In this document: one piece after another, positions 45,508 through 56,300 of the stretch | Layout: each line of letters opens with the position of its first letter | How positions within the stretch are numbered: the stretch's first letter is position 1 | From: Micromonospora chokoriensis | Lineage (GTDB): Bacteria; Actinomycetota; Actinomycetes; Mycobacteriales; Micromonosporaceae | Length of the DNA: 64,000 nucleotides | Assembly: GCF_000718555.1 (NCBI RefSeq) | Contig: NZ_JOAN01000005.1 | Span: 228,199-292,198, forward strand | Direction: 5' to 3' | The notes under the pieces: generated by a model | Seen by the model: only the letters and a program-made list of their open reading frames with translations | The model's database searches: none | Told to the model about the DNA's origin: nothing | Translations under genes and position numbers: made by a program

Positions 45508-47189
45508 CGCGTCGCCGTCTCCTTCCCGTCGCCCCGCTCCGCAGCGCCCGCGCCAGGTGTCGGCGCACCGCCGGACGGCCCCCGCCGGCCCAGACGCCGC
45601 AGCACACCGGCGAGCAGTGGCTGTACGTCCCGCCGGTCGACGAACCAGACCACGGCGAGGAACACAACCCCAACCAGAACCCCGGACAGCATGCCCTGAC
45701 CGAACGCCGCCGCCATCGTCGGGGTGCCGCCACCCGGCGCGTCGAGCCAGCGGGTGAGGCCCAGCCCGGCGAGCGCGGCGAGCACACCGGCGAGACCGCC
45801 GGCCGCCCCGGCCCGTGCCGCGCCGGCCAGCGCGGAACGGCCGGCGCTGCGCAGCACCGCCAAGAGCAACAGTGCACCGAGCACCAGCATCCCCACCGAG
45901 TTCGCGGACGTCACCGCGAGCACCCGATCCCGCAACGGCAGCAGCGCCGTCAACGGCAGCGCCACGACCGGGACGACCAGCCAGCCGAGGGTGATCGCCA
46001 CGGTCGCCGATCGGGTGTCGCCGCGCGCGTAGAGCGCCCGGGACAGGATCGCGAACAGGCCGTAGCCGAGCAGACCCGGCGCGAACCCGCTGATGGCCGC
46101 CGCGGTGGACGTCGGATTGTCCGGGTAGAAGAGGGCAGCGATCGGCTGCGCGGTACCGATCAACGCCGCGACGCCCAGGCAACTGAAGAGCAGCACGCCC
46201 CGTACCGCGCCGGAGAGGGTCCGCCGATAGTCGTCCTCGTCTCCGGCGGCGCTGGCGGTGGCCAGGGTGGGGTAGGACGCCACCGCCAGCGGCACGGCGA
46301 GGACCGCCCACGGCAACAGGTAGATCGCCTGGGCCAGGTTGAACACCTGCGGGGAGCCGGTGGGGCCGCCGGAGACCCGGTTCAGGACCACCAGGAGCGC
46401 GACCTGCTGCGCGGCGACCGTGACCGCGCCGGCCGTGGCGAGCCCGCCGATCCGCGCCCGCGCGTCAGCGGTGAAGGCGTATCCGAACCGGGGCCGTAGC
46501 CGCAGCCGCCGCAGCGGGATCAGCAGTGAGAGCGACAGCACGACCACGCCCAGGGTGGTGCCGCCGGAGAGGAGCAGTTCGCCGGTGCGGCCGACCTGGG
46601 CGACGGACACACCCCGCCCCTGAGCCGCGCCGAAGACCACGTAGACGACGACCACGGTGAGGCTGGACAGCAGCGGAGCGATGACCGGCCAGGCGAAGCG
46701 TCGGTGTGCCTGGAGAACGCCGGTGAGCACGATGCCGATCCCGTAGAGCGGCAGCTGCGGGGCGAACACGCGCAGCATCCGGGCGCCAGCGGCGAGTTCC
46801 GCCGCCGATCGTCCCTCGCTGATCAGCGAGATGATCGGGTCGGCGAACAGGGCGACGAGCACGGCGAGGGGCACCAGCAGACTCACCGTCCAGGTGAGCA
46901 GGGCGCCGGTAGTCGCCGCCACCGCCCGTCGGTCCTCTGCCGCGACCGCCCCGGCCAGCAGCGGCACGACCAGGCTGGCCAACGCCCCGCCCGCGACGAT
47001 CTCGAAGACGATGTTCGGCACCGTGTTCGCGATGACGTACATGCCGCCGAGATCGCTCTGCTCGACCACCCAGGTGAACACGGCGGTGCGGCCGAAGCCG
47101 GCGAGTCGGCTGGCCACGGTGAGGACGGCGATGAGCGCGGCTGCCCCGGCCAGCCGGCCGGCGCCGGCGAGGGGTGCCGGTCTGGTCAC
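45504..47189 (-). CDS. murJ: MurJ-family lipid II flippase-like protein
   Basis: 561 residues with about 14 TM segments; begins with GAAALIAVLTVASRLAGFGRTAVFTWVV and contains NTVPNIVFEIVAGGALASLVVPLLAG, the MVF/MurJ signature. MurJ flips peptidoglycan lipid II across the membrane. This copy lacks the long C-terminal pseudokinase part of mycobacterial MviN, so it could be a second paralogue that serves another lipid-linked glycan. Placed between a GT4 gene and a MraY/WecA-like gene. Confidence 0.85.
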   Translation of the reverse strand: MTRPAPLAGAGRLAGAAALIAVLTVASRLAGFGRTAVFTWVVEQSDLGGMYVIANTVPNIVFEIVAGGALASLVVPLLAGAVAAEDRRAVAATTGALLTWTVSLLVPLAVLVALFADPIISLISEGRSAAELAAGARMLRVFAPQLPLYGIGIVLTGVLQAHRRFAWPVIAPLLSSLTVVVVYVVFGAAQGRGVSVAQVGRTGELLLSGGTTLGVVVLSLSLLIPLRRLRLRPRFGYAFTADARARIGGLATAGAVTVAAQQVALLVVLNRVSGGPTGSPQVFNLAQAIYLLPWAVLAVPLAVASYPTLATASAAGDEDDYRRTLSGAVRGVLLFSCLGVAALIGTAQPIAALFYPDNPTSTAAAISGFAPGLLGYGLFAILSRALYARGDTRSATVAITLGWLVVPVVALPLTALLPLRDRVLAVTSANSVGMLVLGALLLLAVLRSAGRSALAGAARAGAAGGLAGVLAALAGLGLTRWLDAPGGGTPTMAAAFGQGMLSGVLVGVVFLAVVWFVDRRDVQPLLAGVLRRLGRRGPSGGAPTPGAGAAERGDGKETATR

Positions 47190-47190
47190 G

Positions 47191-48075
47191 TCAGTCGGCG
47201 CGTCGGCCCAGTGCGTCGAGCTCGCGCAGCCCCGGGGTCCGCTGGATCACCGCGGTGAAGCTGACCTTCTCGCTGGCGGCGGTGAGCCCGGCGAGGACGG
47301 CGAGCAGACCGGCCCGGCCGAGCGGGCCGGTACGGGCGGCGAGGGCGACGCCGAGCAGCGCCCCGAGCGCGTTCGCGCCGCTGTCGCCGAGCATCACGTC
47401 TTCGGCCAGGTCGTCGCGGAGCAGGCCGGCGGCGGCACCGGCCGCGCCTGCGGCGATCCCGCCCTGCGGGCCGCCGGTCAGTGGCGCGGCGAGCAGCAGC
47501 CCGGACTTGATGGCCCGGCCCGGCCGTAGGTCGAGCAGGTTGAGCAGGTTGGCCGTGCCGGCGATCACACCGGCGCCGAGCAGCACGTCGACGCCCCGGC
47601 CGAACGCGCCGTGCCGCTGTCGGCGGGGGTGCGCGGCGACCCGGGGGTCGGCGGCGAGCAGCGCGGCGGCGCCCAGCCCGGCGGCACCCACCCCGACGAC
47701 CTTGACCAGACCGGCGGTGATCCGTCCTTCGCGCAGCGCGGCGAGGTGCCCGGCGAAGCCCTTGGCTGCCTTCTGCGCCGGGCGCGCGCCGACCACGTCG
47801 TCGTACAGCCCGACGCTGCCCGCACCGAGACCGGCGACCAGGGCGGCCCCACCGGCGGCGCCGCCGGTGGCACCGAACGCGCTGGCGGCAGCGGCACCGG
47901 CGGCGAGCGCCGGCCCGGCGGCCAGGCTCACCGTGCGGCCACGGAAGTTGGTGCGCTCCAAGGCGGGCCCAGCCGGCGAGGTACGCGCCTCGCGCAGCGC
48001 GTACCGGGCGGCCGCGGCACCCGCACCGGCGATCAACAGCCGGCCCAGCGCGCTCACGCCGTCACCACGCCGCAC
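47191..48075 (-). CDS. MraY/WecA-like membrane protein
   Basis: 294 residues (GTG 48057 is an alternative start). Several hydrophobic Gly/Ala-rich helices. Motifs in MraY/WecA order: LYDDVVGARPAQKAAKGF (DD motif, about 88-105), NLLNLLDLRPGRAIKSGLLL (N-x2-N-x2-D, about 163-182), EDVMLGDSGANALGALLGVAL (GDSG, about 222-242) and SEKVSFTAVIQRTPGLRELDALGR near the end. These resemble the active-site loops of polyprenyl-phosphate glycosyl-1-phosphate transferases, though the first DD motif is slightly altered and the protein is short. It may attach a sugar phosphate to an undecaprenyl carrier, or be an inactive relative. Confidence 0.68.
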   Translation of the reverse strand: MRRGDGVSALGRLLIAGAGAAAARYALREARTSPAGPALERTNFRGRTVSLAAGPALAAGAAAASAFGATGGAAGGAALVAGLGAGSVGLYDDVVGARPAQKAAKGFAGHLAALREGRITAGLVKVVGVGAAGLGAAALLAADPRVAAHPRRQRHGAFGRGVDVLLGAGVIAGTANLLNLLDLRPGRAIKSGLLLAAPLTGGPQGGIAAGAAGAAAGLLRDDLAEDVMLGDSGANALGALLGVALAARTGPLGRAGLLAVLAGLTAASEKVSFTAVIQRTPGLRELDALGRRAD

Positions 48076-48139
48076 TGCCTCATGGTGCGCTCGCTCACGC
48101 GCTGCCTCGTCGACTCGGACACGGGGGTACGTCGTTCGC

Positions 48140-49081
48140 TCACTGGGGCAGTCTAGGCAGCAGGGACGCGGCGTTGTCGCCGACGCCGTACTGCCCGGCC
48201 TTCCTCTCGGTGAGTTGCTGCACCAGGGCGAGGCTGGTGACCAGCTGCCCCTGCCCGGTGTTGGCGTTGTCGACCGTGGAGATGGTCTGGGCGAGCACCG
48301 GGTCGCCGCGGACCACGGACACCAGGTTGGCGCCGACGGAGCCGTTGCCGGCCACCACGATCGCCCCGGTGCGGTCGAACTGCTCGGCGATCTTCACGAC
48401 CGACTCGTCGCGCTTCTCCGAGTCCTTGTCGACGTACGGCTGGCCGCTGACCACGACGACAGCCTCCGCCGAGCCGGTGACCTTGTTGTTGTCGGTGGTC
48501 AGGTAGCCGGCGTTGTTGTATGCGGCGAGCACCGCCCGCCGGTCGGCGTCGCTGACCGGCGCGACGCCCTGGGCCCGGTCCAGCAGGACGCTGGCCAGCA
48601 ACGCACTGGAGGTCTCCACACCGTGCCCGTTGCCCGGCAGGCCGGTGGTCTGCGCGGTGGGGCGGGCGGCGGTCACGGCCAACTCCAACAGGTTGGTGTT
48701 GTTGTCCGGGTTGATGAACTTGTCCTGCAGGTCGACGCGGCCGGTGATGGTGGCCCCGGCGAGCTGGAGCTTCTTGAGCACACCCTCGGTGTGGTCGCGC
48801 CCGTTGGGCAGGCTGAGCACCACGACCCGGCGGCCGGTGAGGGTGCCGGGCAGGACGACCTGCGACATCTCCTCGGCGAACTCCTCCTCCAGCCCGAGCT
48901 GCTTCTCCATGTTGCTGACCGTCTGGCGCCAGTGCTGGTTGTCCTTGCGCAGCCCGGTGACCTGGCCCTCAAGTGAGTCGGCGACCGGGCCGTTGAGGGC
49001 GGCTGTGCCGACCACCAGGCCGATCGCCAGTGCCAGGAAGACCGCGGTGAGGGACACCACGTGGTAGCGGAAGTTGATCAC
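48140..49081 (-). CDS. mctB: MctB/Rv1698-like envelope protein
   Basis: 313 residues from GTG 49081. A TM helix (about 8-28, VVSLTAVFLALAIGLVVGTAAL) is followed by a coiled-coil segment (GQVTGLRKDNQHWRQTVSNMEKQLGLEEEF, about 38-68) and an exported alpha/beta domain. This is the family of Rv1698/MctB, linked to copper export, and of corynebacterial SteB, which forms a complex with SteA. Adjacent steA supports the SteB-type reading. The 65-base gap to the next gene holds no signal recognised. Confidence 0.88.
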   Translation of the reverse strand: MINFRYHVVSLTAVFLALAIGLVVGTAALNGPVADSLEGQVTGLRKDNQHWRQTVSNMEKQLGLEEEFAEEMSQVVLPGTLTGRRVVVLSLPNGRDHTEGVLKKLQLAGATITGRVDLQDKFINPDNNTNLLELAVTAARPTAQTTGLPGNGHGVETSSALLASVLLDRAQGVAPVSDADRRAVLAAYNNAGYLTTDNNKVTGSAEAVVVVSGQPYVDKDSEKRDESVVKIAEQFDRTGAIVVAGNGSVGANLVSVVRGDPVLAQTISTVDNANTGQGQLVTSLALVQQLTERKAGQYGVGDNAASLLPRLPQ

Positions 49082-49108
49082 GCTTGCAGCCTCTTGATCG
49101 GTCGGGAA

Positions 49109-50287
49109 CTAGAAGAGCCGGTACAGCTGGAACACGAAATTGTCCCACCACTCGGCGACCACGCCCAGGTACGCCTTTCCGACGGTGGACACGGCCACCG
49201 CGGACGCCATCGCCGCGATCGCCGACAGCACCAGCAACAGCAACGACGAGCCGGAGATACTCTGCCGGTAGAGCCGGCTCACACCCTTGGCGTCGACCAG
49301 CTTGCCGCCGACCTTGAGCCGGGTCAGGAACGTCGAGGCCATCCCACCGCGACCCTTGTCGAGGAACTCGACCAGAGTGGCGTGGGTGCCGACCGCGACC
49401 AGCAGCGAGGCGCCCTTCTCGTCGGCGAGCAGCATGGCCAGATCCTCGCTGGTCGCCGCAGCCGGGAAGGTGATCGCCGGCACACCGAGGCCGTTGACCC
49501 GGGGCAGGCCGGGCGCACGCCCGTCCGGGTACGCGTGCACGATCACCTCGGCGCCGCAGCGCAGCACGTCGTCGGTGACCGAATCCATGTCCCCGATGAT
49601 CATGTCGGGGGTGTAGCCGGCCTCGACCAGCGCGTCCGCGCCGCCGTCGACGCCGATGAGGACCGGCTTGAACTCCCGGATGTACGGGCGCAGCACGTCC
49701 AGGTCGGCCTTGTAGTCGTAGCCGCGCACCACGATCAGGCAGTGCCGACCCTGTATCTGGGTCTCGATGTCCGGCACCCCGACACCGTCGAGCAGCAGGT
49801 CGCGCTCCTGGCGCAGGTAGTCCATCGTGTTGGCGGCGAACGCCTCCAACTGCACCGACAGACCCTCCCGGGCGTCGGCCATCGCCTTGGCGACCGTCTC
49901 GGCATCCTGCAGGCTGCCGTGGGCCACCGGCTCGTCCCCGGCGAAGACCGTGTTGCCCTCGATCCGGACCTGGTCGCCCTCGCGGATCCGCTCGAAGACG
50001 CCCTCGCCCAGATCGTCGAGGAGCGGAATGCCGGCGGCGATCAACACCTCCGGGCCGAGGTTCGGATAACGGCCGGAGACCGAGGGCTTGGCGTTGAGCA
50101 CCGCCGCGACCCCGACGGCGACGAGCGAGTCGGCCGCCACCCGATCCAGGTCGACGTGGTCGATGACCGCGATGTCACCGGGGCGCAGCCGACCGACCAG
50201 GCGTTTCGTCCGGCGATCAAGGCGCGCGGTGCCGAGGACTCTGCCGGGGTCGGAGTTCCGGTTCCGGCGCAACGTGGGTAGACGCAT
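49109..50287 (-). CDS. steA: SteA-like cytokinetic-ring protein
   Basis: 392 residues from ATG 50287 (GTG 50296 possible). An N-terminal regulatory part (RTKRLVGRLRPGDIAVIDHVDLDRVAADSL) is followed by a thiamine-pyrophosphokinase-like domain with FKPVLIGVDGGADALVEAGYTPDMIIGDMDSV (about 220-250), and a C-terminal TM helix (LLLLVLSAIAAMASAVAVSTV). SteA is described in corynebacteria as a divisome partner of the wall hydrolase system, with SteB. Its pair here is the MctB-like gene, 27 bases away. Confidence 0.9.
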   Translation of the reverse strand: MRLPTLRRNRNSDPGRVLGTARLDRRTKRLVGRLRPGDIAVIDHVDLDRVAADSLVAVGVAAVLNAKPSVSGRYPNLGPEVLIAAGIPLLDDLGEGVFERIREGDQVRIEGNTVFAGDEPVAHGSLQDAETVAKAMADAREGLSVQLEAFAANTMDYLRQERDLLLDGVGVPDIETQIQGRHCLIVVRGYDYKADLDVLRPYIREFKPVLIGVDGGADALVEAGYTPDMIIGDMDSVTDDVLRCGAEVIVHAYPDGRAPGLPRVNGLGVPAITFPAAATSEDLAMLLADEKGASLLVAVGTHATLVEFLDKGRGGMASTFLTRLKVGGKLVDAKGVSRLYRQSISGSSLLLLVLSAIAAMASAVAVSTVGKAYLGVVAEWWDNFVFQLYRLF

Positions 50288-50406
50288 CGTGACCATCCTG
50301 GCATGTGAGGCAGGCTTTTCTGTCGCGACATGCCTGAGCAGGGCCGCCTACCCAGGGAAGCACACGTCGGCACAAGCCGGTGTGCTTGCGCTCACAATAC
50401 GCGGCG

Positions 50407-52170
50407 TCACAACCGCCTTTCCTTGGCGGCCACGGCCAAAAGCTCCTCGGCGTGGGCGATACCCAGATCCGAGTCGGGCAAACCCGCGAGCATGCGCGCC
50501 AACTCCCGAGCCCGCTCCGTGTCCTCCACCACCCGCACCCCACTTGTCGTCACCGCACCGCCGGTGTCCTTCGCCACCACGAGGTGCCGGTCGGCGAACG
50601 CGGCCACCTGCGGCAGGTGTGTGACGACCAGCACCTGGTGGCTGCGGGCCAGCCGGGCCAGCCGGCGGCCGATCTCCACCGCCGCCTGACCACCGACCCC
50701 CGCGTCGACCTCGTCGAAGACCAACGTGGGTGGGCCGCCCGAACCCGCGAACACGACCTCGATGGCGAGCATCACCCGGGACAGCTCACCGCCGGATGCG
50801 CCGCGCTGCAACGGCAACGACGGCGCACCCGGGTGGGCCAGCAACCGCAGCTCCACCTCGTCACCGCCGTCCGGTGTGACGCCCACCTCGACGCCGTTGA
50901 CCGCCAGCGTCGGCTCGGCACGCCCGGCCGGCCGGGGCAGCACCGCCACCTCGATCCGCGCGTGCGGCATGGCCAGACCGGCCAGCTCGACGGTGACCTG
51001 GTCGGCGAAGCGGACCGCCGCCTCCTGCCGGGAGGTGGAGACCCGCCCGGCGAGGTCGGCCACCTCGACGGCGAGCCGCTGCCCCTCCCGCTCCAACTCG
51101 TCGAGCAGATCGTCGGAGGTATCCAGGTCGGACAGTCGGGTGCGCGCCCGATCGGCCCAGGCGATCACCCCGTCGACGTCGTCGGCGTACTTGCGGGTCA
51201 ACGCGCGCAGCGCCGCCCGCCGCTCGTAGACGTGCTGCAACCGGGCCGGGTCCGCATCCAGCGTCGCCAGGTACGCCGACAGCTCTGCGGACACGTCGGT
51301 GACCAGCGTGGCCGCCTCCTCCAGGCGGGCCGCCAGCTCACCCAGCGCCGGATCGGTGCCGGCCTGCGCCTCCAGGGTCCGCCGGGCCGTGCCGAGCAGC
51401 GCCGCCGCGTCCGGTGTCTCCTCGGCGGCCTCCGCGCCACCGGCCACGCACTGCTGGGCGATCTGCGCGGCCGTCCGCAGGCCCTCGGCGTGCTCCAGCC
51501 GCTGCGCCTCGGTCTTCAGCTCGTCGTCCTCACCGGGCTGCGGATCGACCCGGGTGATCTCGTCGAGGCCCAGCCGCAGCAGGTCGGCCTCCTGGTTGCG
51601 CTCGCGGGCGTTGCGCCGCCGGTCCGCCAGGTCGTCGACCACCCGACGCCACCCCGCGTACGCCTCGCGCAGCGCGTCGAGCAGCTTCTCGTGCGCGGGG
51701 CCGGCGAACCGGTCCAGGGCAGCCCGCTGCTCGGCCGGGCGCAGCAGCCGCAGCTGGTCGGACTGACCGTGCACGGCGACCGCCTGCTCACCGACCTCAC
51801 CGAGCATCGACACCGGCATGCTCCGGCCGCCGACGTGGGCGCGCGAGCGCCCCTCCACCGTCACGGTGCGGCTCAGCAGCACCGAGCCGTCCTCGTCGGG
51901 TTCGCCACCGGCCTCGGTGATGCGCGCGTGCACAGCGTCGCCGACCCGCCCGTGCAGGCGCAGCCGCCCCTCCACCACCGCCCGGCCGGGTTGGGCCCGG
52001 ACCCGCCCGGCGTCGGCCCGGCCGCCGAAGAGCAGACCGAGGCCGGTGACCACCATCGTCTTTCCCGCACCGGTCTCGCCGGTGATGACGTTCATGCCGC
52101 CGGTCAGCGGCAGCGTGGTGTCCTCGATGACGCCCAGTCCGGTGATGCGCAGCTCTTCCAGCACAGCCAC
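50407..52170 (-). CDS. recN: DNA repair protein RecN
   Basis: 587 residues (GTG 52170, or GTG 52164 giving the canonical VLEELRITGLGVI). Walker A VITGETGAGKTMVV at about 28-41, long coiled coil in the middle, C-terminal ABC signature ASGGELSRVMLAIEV and Walker B TLVFDEVDAGVGGQA (about 470-500). RecN is an SMC-like protein for double-strand break repair. Conserved location between steA and NAD kinase, here interrupted by the regulator and subtilase genes. Confidence 0.96.
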   Translation of the reverse strand: MAVLEELRITGLGVIEDTTLPLTGGMNVITGETGAGKTMVVTGLGLLFGGRADAGRVRAQPGRAVVEGRLRLHGRVGDAVHARITEAGGEPDEDGSVLLSRTVTVEGRSRAHVGGRSMPVSMLGEVGEQAVAVHGQSDQLRLLRPAEQRAALDRFAGPAHEKLLDALREAYAGWRRVVDDLADRRRNARERNQEADLLRLGLDEITRVDPQPGEDDELKTEAQRLEHAEGLRTAAQIAQQCVAGGAEAAEETPDAAALLGTARRTLEAQAGTDPALGELAARLEEAATLVTDVSAELSAYLATLDADPARLQHVYERRAALRALTRKYADDVDGVIAWADRARTRLSDLDTSDDLLDELEREGQRLAVEVADLAGRVSTSRQEAAVRFADQVTVELAGLAMPHARIEVAVLPRPAGRAEPTLAVNGVEVGVTPDGGDEVELRLLAHPGAPSLPLQRGASGGELSRVMLAIEVVFAGSGGPPTLVFDEVDAGVGGQAAVEIGRRLARLARSHQVLVVTHLPQVAAFADRHLVVAKDTGGAVTTSGVRVVEDTERARELARMLAGLPDSDLGIAHAEELLAVAAKERRL

Positions 52171-52253
52171 CGACAGTAGACGCGAGGGCCGACAGTTGAC
52201 CAGCCGACGGGCCCGGGTGCGGCCGGTGCCCGGCCGACGTACAGTTCTGCCCC

Positions 52254-53273
52254 GTGCTGGACGTGATCGGCCTGACCTCGGCTGAGGAGGAGCTCTACCG
52301 CTGCCTGCTCCAGCTCACCACGGCCCGCGTCGACGAGTTGGTCCGTCGTCTGCACCGGCCCCGTGAGCAGGTCGTCGCCCAGATCGAGGCGCTGCGCGGC
52401 AAGGGCCTGGTGCAGCGCAACGACAACGACCCGGACGCCCCGCTGCGTCCGACCGCCCCGGACGTCGCCCTCGGCGGGGCGTTGCTGCGTCGTCAGGAGG
52501 ACCTGGAGGCGGCACGGCGACGGGTCACCCAACTGGCCGAGGAGTACCGCTCCGGGCTGCGCCGACACCACGTCGACCACCTCGTCGAGGTGATCACCGG
52601 GGCCCGGGTGCTCCGAAACCGTCTGCGCGATCTGCAGAATGCGGCGCGTACCGAGGTGCTCTGGTTCTGCCGGGCCAACCCCCTCGCCATGGCCGGGCCG
52701 GAGAACGTCGAGGAGTTCGACGCGCTGGCCCGTGGGGTGAGCTACCGGGCCATCTACGAGCGTGACCTGCTGCTGGAACCGGGTGCGTTGGCCGACCTGG
52801 CCAAGGGCGTCGCCGCCGGCGAGCAGGCCCGGGTGCTGGACCGACTACCGGTCCGACTGGCCATCGTGGACGCTCGCACGGCCATCTGCCCGCTGGTGCC
52901 CGACCGCGACGGTGGCGAACCGAGCGCCGCCGTGATCGGCCGCAGTCAACTGCTCGACGCGCTGCTCGCTCTCTTCGAGAGTCACTGGCGGGTGGCCACC
53001 CGGCTACGGCTCGACGACCCCCTCGCCGTCGCGACGCCCGAGAGTCGGCGACCGGAGCCCGCGGACCATCCCGGCGACGGTTACCAACCGGACGCCGACG
53101 AGGCACGGCTGCTGTCGCTGTTCGTAGCGGGCGTACCGGACAAGTCCATCGCCTCCCAGCTCGGGGTGAGCCGGCGCACCGTGCAACGGCGCATCGCCGA
53201 CCTGATGGCCGCCGCCGGCGTGGACACCCGGCCCGGGTTGGCGTTCCAGGTCGCCCGACGCGGCTGGCTCTGA
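52254..53273 (+). CDS. TrmB-like / LuxR-type transcriptional regulator
   Basis: 339 residues from GTG 52254. The N-terminal winged HTH LTSAEEELYRCLLQL, TARVDELVRRLHRPREQVV, KGLVQR (about 6-60) is TrmB/MarR-like. The middle is a PLD-like or sensing domain (LRDLQNAARTEVLWFCRANPL). The C-terminal LuxR-type HTH LLSLFVAGVPDKSIASQLGVSRRTVQRRIADLMAAAGVDTRPGLA is at about 280-325. This two-HTH architecture is common in actinobacteria; target genes are unknown. It is divergent from recN and faces the subtilase gene. Confidence 0.85.
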   Translation: MLDVIGLTSAEEELYRCLLQLTTARVDELVRRLHRPREQVVAQIEALRGKGLVQRNDNDPDAPLRPTAPDVALGGALLRRQEDLEAARRRVTQLAEEYRSGLRRHHVDHLVEVITGARVLRNRLRDLQNAARTEVLWFCRANPLAMAGPENVEEFDALARGVSYRAIYERDLLLEPGALADLAKGVAAGEQARVLDRLPVRLAIVDARTAICPLVPDRDGGEPSAAVIGRSQLLDALLALFESHWRVATRLRLDDPLAVATPESRRPEPADHPGDGYQPDADEARLLSLFVAGVPDKSIASQLGVSRRTVQRRIADLMAAAGVDTRPGLAFQVARRGWL

Positions 53274-53280
53274 CGCCGAA

Positions 53281-53308
53281 GGGTCCGCCGTCGGTCGACG
53301 GCGGACCC
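53281..53308. terminator. Hairpin terminator between regulator and subtilase
   Basis: Perfect 12-base arms GGGTCCGCCGTC and GACGGCGGACCC with a 4-base loop, located seven bases after the regulator stop and in the convergent intergenic space. Confidence 0.88.
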
Positions 53309-53352
53309 CTATCCGAGTGGGCGGGACGGCCAGGCCGCCCCGCCCGCACTGA

Positions 53353-56300
53353 TCAGCGCAGCCCGTACGCCGCAAGCACCGTCTGATCGACGCTGTTCCC
53401 GGCCCGGTCGGTGGCCTGCACCCGCAGCGACACCGTTCCACGACCAGCCGGCACCGTCGCGGTGTACCGGGTACCCGACCCCGAGGTCCGCGCGGTACGC
53501 CAGGTGACGCCCCCGTCGAAGGAGACCTGCACCCGCACGCTGGTGCCCTTCGGAGCCGCCACCCCGGCCGGCTGCCGCAGGGTCAGCCCCAGCTGGTGCG
53601 GCCGGTTGCCGCGGACCGTGCCGAGCAGGTCGGCCGGCACCTTGTAGTCCACCTGCAGCAGCGACAACGGCACCGCGGCGTCGCCCGCCGGGCGGGCCGA
53701 GGTGAACTCCCAGGCCGTGTCGGTCCGGGTGCCGTAGCGCCACTCGGCCGAGGACCGCTGCGTCGTCACGTCCAGGCGGTAGCGGGCGGCCTCGGCGGTC
53801 GTGGGCACCGACGCCCAGCCGTTCGAGAGGTCGGCGATCTGCTGCCCGTTACGGCTGACCCGCGCCGCGACGGTGTCCGACTCCTCGCTCTCGCCGGCCA
53901 CGCTGTAGTGCCCCTGCGCGTCGACGAACTCGGGCACCCGCAGATCCAGGTTGTTCCCGGTCCGGGTGGGCACCGGCACCTCACTGGCCGGGACGGCCGG
54001 GCGGATCACCGGCGCGTGCCAGGTCTCGGTCACCCGGTCGTCGGCGGCGTAACGCCGGGGCGCCTGGGTCAGGCCAGCGGTCAACTGCCCGAACGGCATG
54101 AACGTGGGCTTGTGCAGCACCCGCTGCTGCCACCAGTCCTCCCCGGCGCTGACGAACTCGCGCCGGGTGGTGCCGGTACGCACCAGCCGCTGCTCATCGT
54201 TCCAGGAGGTCTCCTGCCACGGACGCCACCCGAGCCGCTGCTCGTTGGCCCATTCGCTGCCCACGTTCCCGTAGTGGGCGGTCACCTCGGCGGTGTTCTG
54301 CTCGGTGACCCGGTGCACGATCCGCTCCGGGACCCGGCCCTTCGAGACCTGCCACACGTCGTACAGGTAGGGGCTCTCCACGGTCAGCTTCAGGTCCAGC
54401 GTCGTCCGGCCGCCCTTGCGGACCGCCGCGATGAGCTTCTGCCCGTCGTCGTACGCCACGGCCATCGCGGGGATGGGCAGCCGGTCACCCAACGGGGTCC
54501 AGGACGTCCACGCGCTCTGGTCGGCGGGTCGGACGATCAGCGCCACCTTCGCGCCAGCGGCGGCCGCCGCCGCGATCTGCTCCTCCTCCGAGGCGTCCGG
54601 GCTGGTGACCAGCAGCGCCGCGGCGCCACGCACGCGGGTCAGCTCGGCGGGCGTGCCGGTGCCGGCCCAGACCAGCGGCAGCTTGCGCCGGTCGGTCGGC
54701 GCCGGCGAGTAGCCCATCAGGTTGATGTCCAACGGATCGGACACCCCGCTGATCTTCGCGTCCACCATCGGCGCGACCAACTGCCAGCGCGACGCGAACT
54801 CGAACTCGCCCTTGCGTACCGCGCGGGTCGGCGTGACGTTGACCTGCTGGATGGTGCTGAAGGTCATGACACCGTGGTCGACCTGCCGGCCGTTGCCGAA
54901 GATCCGGTGCTCGTAGAAGCTGATCGTCGACCGCTGCTCGGAGGGCTTCGGCGTCTCGATGCGCACCGGGGTGCCCTTGCGGGGGTCGAGCACGACGGTG
55001 AGATCCCGGTCGACCAGCAGCTCCGGGTCGGTGACCAGGGTGATCTGCTCGTCCAGGGGGGCACCGTGCTCGATCAACGCCTGCACCAGGTAGGGGCCCT
55101 CCTCGACCTGCACCTGCACCTCGCCGCCGACCCAGCCGAGCCAGTCGGACTCGGGCTGCTCACCGAAGAGGGTGAGCGTCGACGCGACACCCGGCTGACC
55201 CTTCAGGTCCAACGCCCGCACGGTCACCGTGTGCAGCGGGCCGCTGAGGGTGAGCGCAACCGCGGTACGCACCGCGACGCCGTCCGCGCCGGTGGCGACC
55301 AGCCACCCGCTGTGCACACCCCGGTCCAGCTTCGCCGGGTCGGCCCGCAGCGGCACGGCGACACTGCCGCCGGCCGGCACGGTCACCTCGACACCACCGA
55401 CCGCGACCCCGTCGGTCTCGGCCGCGTGGGTGTCCAGGTTGCGCAGCTCCAGGGCCAACCGCAGGGTCCGCGGGGCGGTGCCGCCGTTGGTGTACGTCAC
55501 GGTCCGCTCGACCACCGCGCCACCGGTGCTGAGCCGGCCGAAGTCGGCGGTGGCAGATCCGTACACCCGCTGGCCGAGCGCCCGGGCCACGTCGACCCGG
55601 CCGGCGCCCTGCTCGAAGACGGTCAGCGTCGGGTTCGCCTTCGTGGTGCTGACCAACGCGTCCTTCAGTTTCGCGGCGGGCCAGTCGGGGTGCTCCTGCG
55701 CGAGGATCGCCGCCGCTCCGGCCACGTGCGGGGTGGCCATCGAGGTGCCGGACGAGGTCGTGTAGGCCTCGTCCACCGGCTTACCCATGCTGGTGCCGGC
55801 GGCGCGGGCGGCGACGATGCCGACGCCTGGCGCGGTGATCTCGGGCTTGAGGCCGTTGTCGCCGAGGCGCGGGCCCCGGCTGGAGAACTCCGCCAGGTTG
55901 TCGGCCCGGTCCACCGCGCCCACGGTGAGTGCCGCCGCGGCCGCGCCCGGCCTCCCGACGGTACGCGCCTCGCCCGCGTTGCCGGCGGCGACCACGAACA
56001 ACGCACCGGTCTCCGCGGTCAGGTCGTTGAGCGCCTGGCTCATCGGGTCGGTGCCGTCGCTCGGGTCGCCGCCGAGGCTCATGCTGACCACCTTCGCGCC
56101 GGAGTGGGCGGCCCACTCCATACCCGCGATGATGGCCGAGTTGCTGCCGGAGCCGGCATCGTCGAGCACCTTGCCGACCAGCAACCGCGCGCCCGGGGCG
56201 ACGCCCTTGCGTAGCCCTTCGGACGCCGCGCCGCTGCCGGCGATGGTGGAGGCCACGTGCGTGCCGTGGCCGTGCCCGTCGCGGGCGCTGCCACCACCGG

